Assembly (NCBI GenBank): GCA_023052935.1
Contig: CM041292.1
Coordinates: 132,818,951-132,882,950, forward strand
Source of the DNA: Piezodorus guildinii
Lineage: Eukaryota > Arthropoda > Insecta > Hemiptera > Pentatomidae
Length of the DNA: 64,000 nucleotides
Direction of reading: 5' to 3'
Shown: in pieces, positions 44,783-55,419 of the stretch
Layout of the letters: every line of letters starts with the position of its first letter
How positions within the stretch are numbered: the first letter of the stretch is position 1
Program-made: the position numbers and the translations under genes
The notes under the pieces: generated by a model
The model's input: only the letters and a program-made list of their open reading frames with translations
The model's database searches: none
Told to the model about the DNA's origin: nothing

Positions 44783-46099
44783 ATGAGATATTTTCACCAA
44801 GTCATGTCCTCAAAGTCTGCAAGTAAAAGATCTAGATCTGCAGGTTCTAACTCGTCTCCTACAAAACAGAGACCCCGCCGTGAACAAAATAAAAAAATAA
44901 TTCCACCAGCGACCGCGTCAGCTACCTCATTAGGATCTGAACCACAGCCCAGCACATCATCACAAGGAATAACTGATGAATCTCCGTTTTTTACACCGAA
45001 TCCATTTGAGATCCTCCAAAATGAAAAAGAAACCATGGAATCTTCTCCTATACCCAGGGAACCACTACCTCCACCAATATTTGTTAAAAATATTAAAAAT
45101 TTTAAACTGATGTGTGCGCATTTAAACAAAGTAACTGATCCTAATAGTTATTATTGTATAAGTAGAACCAATGATACTAAAATATCTCCGACTACTGCTG
45201 AAACCTACAGAAAGATTGTAAAATATCTGACTGAGACCAAAGCTGACTTTCATACTTATCAGCTGCGCCAGGAGAGAGCATTAAGGGTCGTAATCAGAAA
45301 CCTACATTCCTCAACACCCGTTGAAGCTATCAAAGAAGAACTGACAGAATTAGGATTCCAAGTGAGGCAAGTCACCAACGTTCTAAAAGATAAAAGTCCA
45401 CTGCCTCTATTCTTTGTGGACTTGGAACCATCAGCAGGAGTCGAAAAAATCTATGACCTCAGTAGACTGTACTATACCCGTGTAAAAGTTGAAAAACCTT
45501 ACACAAAGAGGGAAATAGTTCAGTGTCATAACTGTCAGGCATATGGTCATACCAAAAGTTATTGCCATCACATACCACGCTGTGTGAAATGCGGTGAACA
45601 GCATAAAACAGAAGAATGTACAAGATCAAGATCTACACCCGCTGTATGTGCTCTGTGCCTCAAGGACCACCCGGCTAACTACAAGGGATGTGAAATCTAC
45701 AAGAAACTCAGAACCAGATACCAAAAACCTCAGGATCCGAATGAAACAGCTGTACCAACCAGAAGCAGAAGAGAACCATCTAAACTTGTAAATTCAAACG
45801 TATCATTTGCCCACTTGCTTGGAGGTGGAAACCAGAATCATGAAGTCGAGGCACTGCCGGAACAACTTTTTCCTCAACTTTCTCAATCTATTGTACAACA
45901 ATCTATCCCTCAAAGTTTACCTAATCTTCAAAAAACTCCTCAACATCAAATTTCTCATATCCCTCCACCATCAAACGTCACAGATCTTACCAGTCTAATG
46001 ACATCGTTCATCTCCGAAATCAAATCTCTTGTTATGCCGCTTATATCACTCCTTACAAATCTAGTATCAAATCTAATCCCTGCCTTGAAAAATCCTTAA
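44783..46099 (+). CDS. Jockey ORF1: gag-like nucleic-acid-binding protein, 438 aa
   Basis: Probable RNA chaperone that packages element RNA and carries it to the nucleus. Residues 1-95 are Ser/Pro-rich and probably disordered, with a basic stretch near 14-35. Residues ~100-247 form the conserved domain that precedes the knuckles in insect gag-like proteins (LRVVIRNLHSSTPVEAIKEE, LGFQVRQVTNVLKDKSPLPL), an RRM-like/PRE_C2HC-type region. Three zinc knuckles follow: C248-C251-H256-C261, C267-C270-H274-C279 and C289-C292-H296-C303. The C-terminus ends in a hydrophobic heptad-like stretch (LTSLMTSFISEIKSLVMPLI). Met8 is an alternative start. Its TAA abuts the ORF2 ATG. Confidence 0.92.
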   Translation: MRYFHQVMSSKSASKRSRSAGSNSSPTKQRPRREQNKKIIPPATASATSLGSEPQPSTSSQGITDESPFFTPNPFEILQNEKETMESSPIPREPLPPPIFVKNIKNFKLMCAHLNKVTDPNSYYCISRTNDTKISPTTAETYRKIVKYLTETKADFHTYQLRQERALRVVIRNLHSSTPVEAIKEELTELGFQVRQVTNVLKDKSPLPLFFVDLEPSAGVEKIYDLSRLYYTRVKVEKPYTKREIVQCHNCQAYGHTKSYCHHIPRCVKCGEQHKTEECTRSRSTPAVCALCLKDHPANYKGCEIYKKLRTRYQKPQDPNETAVPTRSRREPSKLVNSNVSFAHLLGGGNQNHEVEALPEQLFPQLSQSIVQQSIPQSLPNLQKTPQHQISHIPPPSNVTDLTSLMTSFISEIKSLVMPLISLLTNLVSNLIPALKNP

Positions 46100-48784
46100 A
46101 TGAATTTACCTAACTCCTTATCCATTCTCCTTTGGAATGCGAATGGTGTTAGAAATCATACTGACGAACTGACAGCGTTGTTGCAAGACAAAACAATCGA
46201 TGTTGCACTTATAACTGAAACAAGACTAACGACTAAACAGTACTTCAAAATACCGCAATACATGACATACCGTACTGACCACCCAGACGGCAAAGCCCAT
46301 GCCGGTTCTGCTATCATTGTCCACCAATCCCTCTCTCATCATTTACTCCCACTTCCCACCTATGATTTCCTACAAGCCACAGCCATAGTAATCAAGACTT
46401 TTTCCTTTCCGGTAACCCTCACATCTGCATACTGTCCTCCTAAACATTCCATTTCCAATTCCGAATTTGTATCCTTCCTGGATTCCTTAGGAAATCGTTT
46501 CATTCTGGGTGCAGACTTAAACGCCAAGCATCAGCAGTGGGGTTCCAGAACCACGAACTCTCGGGGACGAAATTTGCAGTCTGCACTCAACTCCCGAAAT
46601 TTTAATATCCTGCCTCCTGACTCTCCTACCTACTGGCCAACCGATCCTAACCGCAATCCTGACATCCTCGACTTCTTTATCCACAGCGGATTAGGCTCCC
46701 TCAACTTTTCTGTAACTCGCCTTGATGAACTATCCTCAGACCATAGTCCACTGATCCTAAAAGTATCTCTCACTCCAATTCCAAAACCCATTCCACCATC
46801 ATTCATCCGAGGCCCAGTCAACTGGAACCTTTTCCGCCAAATCCTGACCGATAATATTGACCTCAGAGTAACCCTCAAAACCCCAGATGACCTAGATAAT
46901 TCCGTCTATTCCTTTACCACCGCCATCCAACAAGCTGTCTGGACTGCCTCCTCTCCTAAACACCCCAATATAAATCCTCACCAAAATCATTTTCCACAAC
47001 ATATTATAGACCTCATCCATACCAAACGCCGAGCAAGATCATTATGGCAGCGCACCCGACACCCAACAGATCGCCGCTCCTATAACTTCTATTGTAGACA
47101 ATTGAAGAGGGAGTTGGCGACCTTCCGTTCCCAGTCCTTTAATTCCTACCTCTCCTCTCTGTCAGCTCGTGATAATTCCCTGTGGAATGTCACGAAAAAG
47201 ATCCTAAAATACCATCAAGTTTCCCATCCTCTCCGACGTGGTGATGACTCCTGGGCTGCGTCTGATGAAGATAAAGCCGAGGAATTCGCCACACACCTCT
47301 CCAAAGTTTTCACTCCTCACCCGGAATCCCACGCCAATCACACCGCAACAGTGCAAGACTTTCTTATGTCACCAATTCCACTTTCCCTACCTCCTAAAGC
47401 TATTAATCCCTCTGAGGTCAAATATCTTCTCCAAAAACTTACCCTCCGTAAATCTCCTGGATACGATCTCCTTACTCCCCAGATCCTCCGACAACTTCCG
47501 CAGAAAGCTATTATATTCCTTACTTATATTTACAACTGCATCCTACGCACCACCTATTTTCCTCTGTTATGGAAACATTCCACTATCATTCTTTTTCTAA
47601 AACCAGGCAAACCTTCCAACAACACTTCATCCTACAGGCCTATTAGTCTACTCCCCATCCTCTCAAAAATCTTCGAAAGGCTTCTTCTTAAACGTATCCT
47701 ACCCATATTAGAATCTCAAAATCTTCCTTCCCATCAGTTTGGATTCCGTCCTCAGCATTCCACAGTTCAACAGGGGCTCCGAGTTGTAGACCATATTTCC
47801 TCAGCTCTTGAATGCAAAGAGTATTGTTCTGGTGCGTTTCTGGACATTGCGCAAGCTTTTGACCGGGTATGGCACACTGGATTACTCTTCAAGCTGAAAA
47901 CCCATTTACCCCAGTCTCTATACCTCATTCTCCGATCCTATCTCTCAAACCGTTCCTTCCGCGTTCGCTGTGGTGTAGAATTTTCTAACCTTTATCCCGT
48001 TGAGGCCGGTGTTCCTCAAGGCAGCGTCTTGGGACCCGTCCTCTACATCCTTTACACTGCTGATATTCCTACACATCCTAATACCTTTCTGGCAACTTTT
48101 GCAGACGACACCGCCATCCTATCATCCAGTTCCAATCCTGAAACAGCATCCTTAAACCTGCAAAGACACCTTTCTCTTATCGAAGACTGGTGTAATGCTT
48201 GGCGCATAAAGGTGAACGAAGCCAAATGCAAACACGTAACCTTCACTCTTCGACGAAATTCCTGTCCGCCAGTTTACTTCAATTCCATTCCAATTCCTCC
48301 TTCAGATACAGTCCGGTATCTTGGCTTACTATTAGACAAAAGATTGACTTGGAACCCACATACAAGACTTAAAAGACAAGAACTCAACCGACGATTCGGA
48401 CAGTTATACCGACTACTCAACAGAAAATCTGAACTTACAGTTGACAACAAATTATTAATCTACAGGACAATACTGAAGCCCATCTGGACCTACGGACTTG
48501 AACTGTGGGGGACAGCTAAACGTACTAACATCAAACGCATTCAATCCTTTCAATCCAAAGTCCTCCGTACAATAGTAAATGCTCCTTATTATGTTTCCAA
48601 CAATACCTTGCACCACGACCTTAATGTTCCTTTTATTTCAGACCTGATTCCATCCAAATTTTCCAAATTCCACCAGAATCTCATTCATCATCCTAATCCT
48701 CTAGCTCAATCCCTATCCAGCCCCACCCATCCATACAACCCACCTAGAAGGTTGAAACGGCAGTGGCCTCGTGACCTCTTATAA
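46100..48784 (+). CDS. Jockey ORF2: endonuclease-reverse transcriptase, 894 aa, intact
   Basis: Encodes the AP-like endonuclease (about 7-225: LLWNANG N13, E40, D139, N141, D214, H215) and reverse transcriptase (about 440-720: KSPGYDLLTP, SYRPISLLPILSKIFE, D582 in FLDIAQAFDRVW, GVPQGSVLGP, FADD at 667-670). F in place of Y before ADD also occurs in active non-LTR enzymes. The thumb/C-terminal part has YLGLLLDKRLTWNPH and TYGLELWGTAK. There is no RNase H domain. It starts immediately after the ORF1 stop. Every catalytic residue I can check is present, so the enzyme may be active. Same length as 17602-20286. Confidence 0.94.
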   Translation: MNLPNSLSILLWNANGVRNHTDELTALLQDKTIDVALITETRLTTKQYFKIPQYMTYRTDHPDGKAHAGSAIIVHQSLSHHLLPLPTYDFLQATAIVIKTFSFPVTLTSAYCPPKHSISNSEFVSFLDSLGNRFILGADLNAKHQQWGSRTTNSRGRNLQSALNSRNFNILPPDSPTYWPTDPNRNPDILDFFIHSGLGSLNFSVTRLDELSSDHSPLILKVSLTPIPKPIPPSFIRGPVNWNLFRQILTDNIDLRVTLKTPDDLDNSVYSFTTAIQQAVWTASSPKHPNINPHQNHFPQHIIDLIHTKRRARSLWQRTRHPTDRRSYNFYCRQLKRELATFRSQSFNSYLSSLSARDNSLWNVTKKILKYHQVSHPLRRGDDSWAASDEDKAEEFATHLSKVFTPHPESHANHTATVQDFLMSPIPLSLPPKAINPSEVKYLLQKLTLRKSPGYDLLTPQILRQLPQKAIIFLTYIYNCILRTTYFPLLWKHSTIILFLKPGKPSNNTSSYRPISLLPILSKIFERLLLKRILPILESQNLPSHQFGFRPQHSTVQQGLRVVDHISSALECKEYCSGAFLDIAQAFDRVWHTGLLFKLKTHLPQSLYLILRSYLSNRSFRVRCGVEFSNLYPVEAGVPQGSVLGPVLYILYTADIPTHPNTFLATFADDTAILSSSSNPETASLNLQRHLSLIEDWCNAWRIKVNEAKCKHVTFTLRRNSCPPVYFNSIPIPPSDTVRYLGLLLDKRLTWNPHTRLKRQELNRRFGQLYRLLNRKSELTVDNKLLIYRTILKPIWTYGLELWGTAKRTNIKRIQSFQSKVLRTIVNAPYYVSNNTLHHDLNVPFISDLIPSKFSKFHQNLIHHPNPLAQSLSSPTHPYNPPRRLKRQWPRDLL

Positions 48785-49028
48785 CATGTATATTGGAGTT
48801 ATAGCATTGGCTAGATTCTCCACTCACGTGCTGTATGCTTGTGAATTGTATATAGGTATGAGTGACTATTGTATATATTTTTATTGATTTTATTTTGTAT
48901 ATATGTATATTTTATTATTATTATTATATAAATTTATAGTTTTGTATATATCGTGTGAATGTAGTATGAATGTTGTACTTTATCACTATTAAAAATGTCC
49001 TGAATTGGACAGATTGTAATATTGCTCA

Positions 49029-49074
<46 letters not shown>
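48785..49074 (+). other. Jockey 3'UTR and poly(A) tail
   Basis: Contains actcacgtgctgtatgcttg, gtatgaatgttgtactttat and aattggacagattgtaatat, closely parallel to 20287-20543. The caataaa at 49027-49033 runs directly into the A tract. Confidence 0.85.
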
Positions 49075-49076
<2 letters not shown>

Positions 49077-49084
49077 TTTTCTCA

Positions 49085-50419
49085 ATTAATGTCCTTTTTA
49101 AACGTGATCGAAAGACTAACGATTTCTGGAAACTAAAGTAATTAAACCTAGTGATTTTCGCTAATCTCGATTACCATTGACGATTTCGTATATTAGATAA
49201 TGTTTTAAAGAAGTATTTGGCTTGCCAACATTACATCTAACCACTTTTATTACGAAAAGAAAACCTAGAAAAATATTTCTTTAGCCGATTTCAAATTATT
49301 TCATCATCCTAGGTTTATTACAACATTGAAGGAAGCGATGGTTCAAGTATTTCAAACAAACAAATTAAAGATACTTTGATATAACGATTTTAATTAAAAC
49401 TGTTCAAGCTATTTATGATAACACGGTAAAAGGATGTAAAATCGATTAATCATATAATATATCATAATATTAAGTTGCACTTTCGCTAAGTTGATTTTGT
49501 GGAGAAAGTTCAAGTAACATTCCAGCCATATACTTTTCTTAAATGTGCAAAATGATTACGTAAAAAAAATTCAAATTCATACGAATTTTAGGTTTTTATT
49601 TAGACATACCAAACACTCAGGAGACCTTAAAAAGCTTTACAGGTGTATTCCCGCTCTGTTCGAAAAATTTTAATACCTCCATAATTTCCTTTACTACGTA
49701 AGTCCTACCTTCAATATATACAGATAAGTACAGCGAACATTCAAAGAAATTAAAACGAATTAATGTGAGTTGAAAACTTTAATAGTTAAAAATATAATTG
49801 CAGTTCTAATTTAAAACTCAATTTAGTTTCCGTAGAAGCTGAATGCATGCCCAACCAAGCAATCACAAAACATTTCAGATCCACGCAGAGATCAAAAAAC
49901 TCCTAAAATTCTCAATACCGTACACAACCGCTAAATCAAAAGTATCTTCTAAACAGAGAAGATGGGATCAGCGAAAGATGGAGCTGTTTGAAACGTGAGC
50001 TAATATATTATGGACAATCCGCGTCTGCCAAGGAGCTAGATAAGAAGAAATTAATAGACAATCCTGGAGTCTGTAGATCTTGGACCAATACCTTCATGGA
50101 CAAAGGGTCATAAAACCGTCAGCGAACTATAGATGAATCGACAATTAATCTGGACATAATAGTCGTAAGAGCGAGTAATTTGTCCTAACTACTGGTTAGC
50201 AAAGATCTATTCTTGTGATAAACTTACGTTGCAGTGTTCTACAAGATTAAAGGAATAACAGTTGAAACTCAGTAAAGGGTATAATTTATTATATAAATAA
50301 AGTTCTCAAAGGGTTAGGCGCTGGGTTGCTAAATTAAGAATATTTCAGTAAATTAAAACTTATTTATTCTGTAGTATTAGTCTTCGGAAGGAGAGGAGGA
50401 GAGGAGGGGAGTGGACTAA
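49085..50419. other. Spacer
   Basis: No family is recognised. 49850-50180 has a mixed composition that could be decayed coding sequence (one frame reads PYTTAKSKVSSKQRRWDQRK, reminiscent of post-RNase H LINE regions), but support is weak. Confidence 0.35.
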
Positions 50420-50682
50420 GGGGAGCCCGTGGCTAGTATTCCACACAAAAGGTTGTGAGTTCGAATCCCATTCCTAAAGGGAATTTTTCAAGAATTTAAT
50501 AAATAGGGATTACTCACAGCCTCTCCCTGGTATGTGAGACCCGTCAGCCAAATGGTGGCCACTCACAAAATTAGGCGTAGAGAGTGATGACCCTACCCTA
50601 TAAAATACATCGAGAAACGTGAGTGTAATCTCTTGAGAGGCCAAGGGCCTACACGGCCTGTCGCGCCACTGGAAGGAAGAAA
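50420..50682 (+). mobile_element. tRNA-derived SINE-B
   Basis: Head with gcccgtggctagtattcc (A-box region) and B box tgtgagttcgaatccc at 50454-50469; body with ctctccctggtatgtgagac and ggtggccactcac; end cggcctgtcgcgccactgga plus aggaagaaag. The same 3' end occurs alone at 2074-2121. The start is approximate and no clear TSD is read. Confidence 0.75.
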
Positions 50683-51068
50683 GTATTGGACTTCGATGAA
50701 ATCTGGAGCAGAGATAACTTCTTACTATAGACACATCCAGCCTCTATAAATAAGTTTCCTATAATTAGAGTGGAGATTATGATTATAAATAACTCGACGG
50801 TTGAACGTTATTGTCAAAAAATTTATAACTGTTGGACATGGAACGGTAATTTGTTTAAAAAAACTGGAAGGACTTATATTATACTTATATTATATATCGT
50901 ATGAGTTACGATATGTTTATATTGAAAAATGAAATTATTTTTCTTCTGAAAAATTATATTAATCTTTCAAATGGTAGTGAACATCTTACAGAATGTCTAA
51001 GAAAACATTTAGAAGATAAAAACAAATTCTTATTAAAGCAAAATAAGACATTCTAATTATGATTACCT
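50683..51068. other. AT-rich spacer
   Basis: Nothing recognised. Confidence 0.45.
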
Positions 51069-51482
51069 AAATAATTGGTGTGAACCAATCGAAAAAACAA
51101 AAACAAAATATAACAACTACGTAGTCCTTAATAAACATAAACAAAATTATAAAACTCCTTTGAGTAATATAGCCAAAGAAAGCCATTCTTCTTTGAATAT
51201 ATTGTTTCAATATCTGTATTCCAAATGAAATAAATCAATAACAAATACAAAAAAAAGGTATTTTGTAGAATATAACTTTTAATAAAGTAACCTTATTTTG
51301 TATTTGTTATTGATTTATTTCCTTTGTAATACAGATATTGAAAGTTAATATATTCAAAGAAGATTGGCTTTCTTTGGCTATATTACTCAAAGGAGTTTTT
51401 AAATTTTGTTTATGTTTTATTAAGGACTACGTAATTGTTATAGTTTGTTTTTGTTTTTTCGATTGGTTCACACCAATTATTT
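51069..51482. mobile_element. 414-bp foldback (MITE-like) palindrome
   Basis: Arms 51069-51260 and 51288-51482 are near-perfect reverse complements (AAATAATTGGTGTGAACC at the left end, GGTTCACACCAATTATTT at the right), with a loop of ~27 bp. There is no coding capacity and no clear TSD; a (gataa)n run follows directly. It could be a foldback element or a recent inverted duplication. Confidence 0.8.
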
Positions 51483-51656
51483 AAGATAAGATAAGATAAG
51501 ATTATGTTATCTTATTTTGTAGAATAATACATTTCTTGACATGTTTCTTTTTTAGTTTTCTTGTAACAGTAACCAACGGATAATAACACAAAACATTCAT
51601 TTATTCATTAACACTTTCAAATCTTAAAGAAAAAAATGTGGTGCATAAAACACACG
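51483..51656. other. Short spacer with (GATAA)n
   Basis: aagataagataagataagat at 51483-51502, then AT-rich sequence. Confidence 0.5.
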
Positions 51657-52463
51657 ACTTTCACTTATCTTCGTTGTTAAAATCAATTTAAGAACTTTTA
51701 AATAAAGTTAGCGTTAAAAAAAGGTTAAATAACTACATTCAGTTCCGATGGGAACATGTGCTTTAGATTAAATATTTTTATCACTTAAATTTATCATCTG
51801 AAATATTACTTAGTTTTATCCTCTTTTTATCACTCTTCATTACCTTTAAAACGTTGTATTTCAGATAATTTTTTTTTCAGAAATCTTCAATTATTCAGCA
51901 ATACATAAGATACATATATTATACCAACTTTTAATATCTTCAAAAAACAAAAAAATATTTTCTCTTTTAGTTGGTTATTAAATTCGTTTAATTTGTATAT
52001 TTACGCGTTTTTTATCAATGCTAACAAGATGAACTCCCTAATTTTCTCGAACCTCCTAAATTAAAGATACTTCGAGGAAAGGAAATTTAAAATATCGACG
52101 TTTAGTCTTGTCCGACTATTTCAATGAAAATGGAACCTATAGACATTTAAACCCATTAAATTTAACCACGAATAACGCATTTAGTCAAAATCCTTAGCGC
52201 CGAATTTGTGAAAATATTATAAAGATACAAAATAAATGTTATAAAGTGACACTACAGGTTGAAAAATTTACTGTAAAAGCTTAGGCCTATACACTTCTAA
52301 ATTATGATATTTCAGTTTTATAAAACACAGACCATTTTTCAGGACTTGGGCATTTGGACTACGGGACTCTAAAACGTGTATTTCTGTTGAAAACTGGAAA
52401 TAGAAAATTTTCTCGATCGCAACACTTTCCCTTACTATATATTTCATATATAAGTAAGTGAAA
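51657..52463 (-). repeat. R1 interspersed repeat, near full length
   Basis: From cacgactttcacttatcttc to ttcatatataagtaagtgaa. The internal landmarks are complete and reversed; ~0.8 kb, the same length as 8110-8905. Confidence 0.75.
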
Positions 52464-53152
52464 CCAAAAATATGAAACATTTATGTTTAACATTATGCTT
52501 GAAAGTCTGTAGAAATACATACGCTTACCACAAAATATGGAGTATTGTCGTAGATTCAGAACAGAATGGCTTTAGGACATACACCCCTTCTTGCTTGGCC
52601 CTTTGCCCGCCTATCTCCTGGCTTTAAGGGTCCTCCAATCTAAAAATGTCTCCAGGACCTGGGATTAAGCTCAGGTGATTCGAGCAGAGGAAGAAGACTC
52701 ACTCGCCAAACTCGAGATTCTCGGAAGACATCAGTTACTGGAAAGGGGACAGAAGAGATATCTCTATATCGTAAGTAATTCCGTGCAGGGAGAGGCTGCA
52801 AATAATAGGACTGACGCTAAATACAGAGAACTTATACTTACAAGAAACATTGTTGATACCTACACAGAATATGTCCCAAAGATATGATTGATACTGGAAT
52901 ATAATATAACCAACCATATCTTTTAATAAATATTTATTTGCAGAATATGATGAAAAGTAGTGATATTTATTTACGTGATTCATAAACTATTACTTAAATA
53001 TTACTAATTTTATTTTAATTGATCCAGGTTTTAGTATGAGAAAAAAATGTTCAGAAATTTGATCATTTCAAATTTGCGACGCAGGATAATGATATAAGGT
53101 TTTTTTTTTTTTTTTATAAAAAACAGATTTTTTTAAAACAATTTTAACCGTG
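52464..53152. other. Spacer with a 70-codon frame
   Basis: The frame 52675-52887 (+) is charged (AEEEDSLAKLEILGRHQLLE) and contains a GTAAGT splice-donor-like site at ~52770, but I find no matching acceptor, domain or promoter. Not called as a gene. Confidence 0.3.
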
Positions 53153-53157
53153 ATATA

Positions 53158-53225
<68 letters not shown>

Positions 53226-53234
53226 TTATATATA
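53153..53234. repeat. (TA)n microsatellite
   Basis: TA run with an early atgtatat interruption. Confidence 0.95.
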
Positions 53235-53299
53235 ATTTTTTAAGGTTATTAAAACATTAGACAATAGCAGAACAAAAAAAGTAAAACATCTGGGGCGAG

Positions 53300-54270
53300 C
53301 AATACACGAATTTCACTTACCTTCGTTGTTAAAATCAATTAAATAATTTTTAAATTCTTTAGAGATAAAAAAAGTTTTAGATATAAAAATAAATCGTTAT
53401 AGAATCAATTAAATTCTTTATTACTGTATTACAGAATCCAATGAACACCCATGAGGACGAGTAGCAGTAAGCTATGAAATGAAGTGATGGGTTATATGTA
53501 AAAAAATGTTTAAAAAAAAAAAAGTCTTGAAAATGGGGAAACAGCCCCGAAACGTTGATAGATGTGAATGGTTATAAAATAAAGTAATTGATTGACAAAA
53601 GGGAGTTAAGGTGTGCTCATTTAAGGGTTAATATTAAGAAAAACTTCCAGAAAAAAAAACAAAAAAACTTTAGCTATGAAACGGTATATTATTCGTCTAT
53701 ATTACTATTCTTGTGTTCAAAAACACCAAAATTGTATAAAAAATAAGTTAGCAATATTCTCCTTTAGTTGTTTATCAAACTCGCTCAAATTGCATATTTA
53801 GCTGTTATTCATTAATGATAACAAGATCATGGGCCAATTTTTTTGAAAACTACATAATTAAAGGTACTTTAGATTAGGAAATTTTAAAATATCGGTCAAT
53901 CAGAATGAAAACTACCTTATTTAATCAAAATCATTTTTGAGAAAATCGTAATAAGGTCCAAAACACATGGTACAAAGTAGTTCATTGGGTTAGCTGATTT
54001 TAATAAAAAAGTTGCTGCAACATCTCGGGCGTAAAGTTGTCATACATATGAAATTTCAGTATTGTAAGACTTTTAATAGTTTTTGAGCTAGACTTACCAC
54101 ATACGTGGACACACAGACACAGACAAATACACAGAGCCTTTTGTGGGAGACTTGGTCATATGGACTCAGGGACACTAAAACATGTATTTACGGTGGAAAC
54201 TCAAATTCCAAAATTTTCAGGATCGCAATAGTTTTCCTTAGTATATATTTCATATATAGGTAATTGAAAG
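53300..54270 (-). repeat. R1 interspersed repeat with an internal IRF-C-like motif
   Basis: From aatttcacttaccttcgttg to ttcatatataggtaattgaa. Positions ~53450-53640 do not match R1 and contain tcttgaaaatggggaaacag followed by ccccgaaacgttgatag (53526-53562): a GGGG/CCCC hairpin then GAAACGTT, the same layout as the IRF-C repeats. Confidence 0.65.
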
Positions 54271-54382
54271 AAAAACTATAATCTTGAAAAATACTTAATA
54301 GTCAATAACGTACTATACTATAACAGACGAGAAGTATAACATGTGGCATACTATATACACTACTAAATACTATTAGATTGTA

Positions 54383-54640
54383 TAGAGCAGTGGCTCCCAA
54401 CAGGTGGTCAGCGAAAAGACATTGGGAAAATATTTGAAAATACTTTGACCTAAAATATTTCTAACGCTTTTGATCGTGCATTAGATTTAGATTAGCGACT
54501 TTTGGTAAACCGAGTTTCGTTAGCAGTATTTCGCATCAAATGTGTATGATAAGGTTTGGCTTACTAAAAATCTAAAACTATAGATATCTAATATTTTACA
54601 ATTAGGGGGTGCTTGCCATTGAAATGATTGGATGAAGGGG
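54383..54640 (+). mobile_element. hAT-like MITE fragment
   Basis: Begins cagtggctcccaacaggtgg plus tcagcg, close to common hAT termini (CAGTGGTTC.CAAC). The interior shares blocks with the inverted fragment at 56615-56782 (tagatatct, gggggtgcttgccattgaaa). The opposite terminus and an 8-bp TSD are not found. Confidence 0.45.
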
Positions 54641-54646
54641 AACGCG

Positions 54647-54722
54647 AAAATGTAGGACTCCCACTATAGATTCGTTCGATTAGCCATACCAGCATTAAGT
54701 GGCGTTAAATAAATAAAAAAAG
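54647..54722 (+). repeat. SINE-A, 3' end fragment
   Basis: tgtaggactcccactataga, tcgattagccataccagc, then ttaaataaataaaaaaag. Confidence 0.75.
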
Positions 54723-55419
54723 AAAAACATTAAAAGTAAAATTTGCCTTGTTCGGATTCTTGTACATTCTTTTTATTTTTGAATACTAATATAATTGTAA
54801 TAAAATTATCTTTGGTATTTTTGGTTGCATTGTGTTTTAAGTTCATGTATAATTTCGTTTAAGTAGAATTTTATTCTTTACCATGAATTTATTAGTTAGA
54901 TTCAGAAAGCTATATGAAATTTACTATTATTGTCTAAGCACATCTTTTAAGGAGGTATTCATTTTATTATTATTATTATTATTATTTTAGGCTTTGTTTT
55001 TCAGATATATCTAAAGGACTAAGGACCTATCTCTTTTGATATCCTTTAACAAAAAAATTTTATATTATTGCGATGTAAAACAATCGAAACGAAGAAAACG
55101 AAACCTCGAAAGTTAAATTTTTAGAAAGGGTGTTCAATACACCCCATCTTTCCTGAAAATCAAAATCACTCCACCCGCAGTAAGTCAATAAGCTATCTGC
55201 TGGCCTGTATAATTTCAATTGCCTCTTCCTTCTTACCCTTAACTATATCACATCAATGGGCACGTCACCAACATTCCATTGATATTGAAAATTTCTGTTC
55301 TGAGCCGCTGGATCAAATTGAAAAGTGCATTGGTCTTAAGATTATTTATAATATGCCAATAAATCACTGTTTTCCACCGTTATCCTCTTCAAATCGTAAA
55401 AACATTTGGTGCGCGCAAC
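54723..55419. other. Spacer with (ATT)n
   Basis: A microsatellite of att at 54966-54986. Otherwise nothing recognised. Confidence 0.4.

Larger units (their letters stand above)
44461..49074 (+). mobile_element. Jockey-clade non-LTR retrotransposon, copy 2, full length
   Basis: A 4.6-kb element: 5'UTR, ORF1, ORF2, 3'UTR and a poly(A) tail of ~44. TSD aaactttttctca at 44448-44460 and 49072-49084 (its first As are shared with the tail). Both ORFs are intact and the tail is long, so it is young and a candidate active source for this family and for SINEs in trans (inference). Confidence 0.93.

Noticed and set aside
45594..45998. Overlapping frames inside Jockey ORF1
   Set aside because: They are shadows of ORF1 in another frame.
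50451..50469. B box suggesting a tRNA gene
   Set aside because: No cloverleaf forms around it, and the sequence continues into a SINE body and tail shared with 2074-2121.
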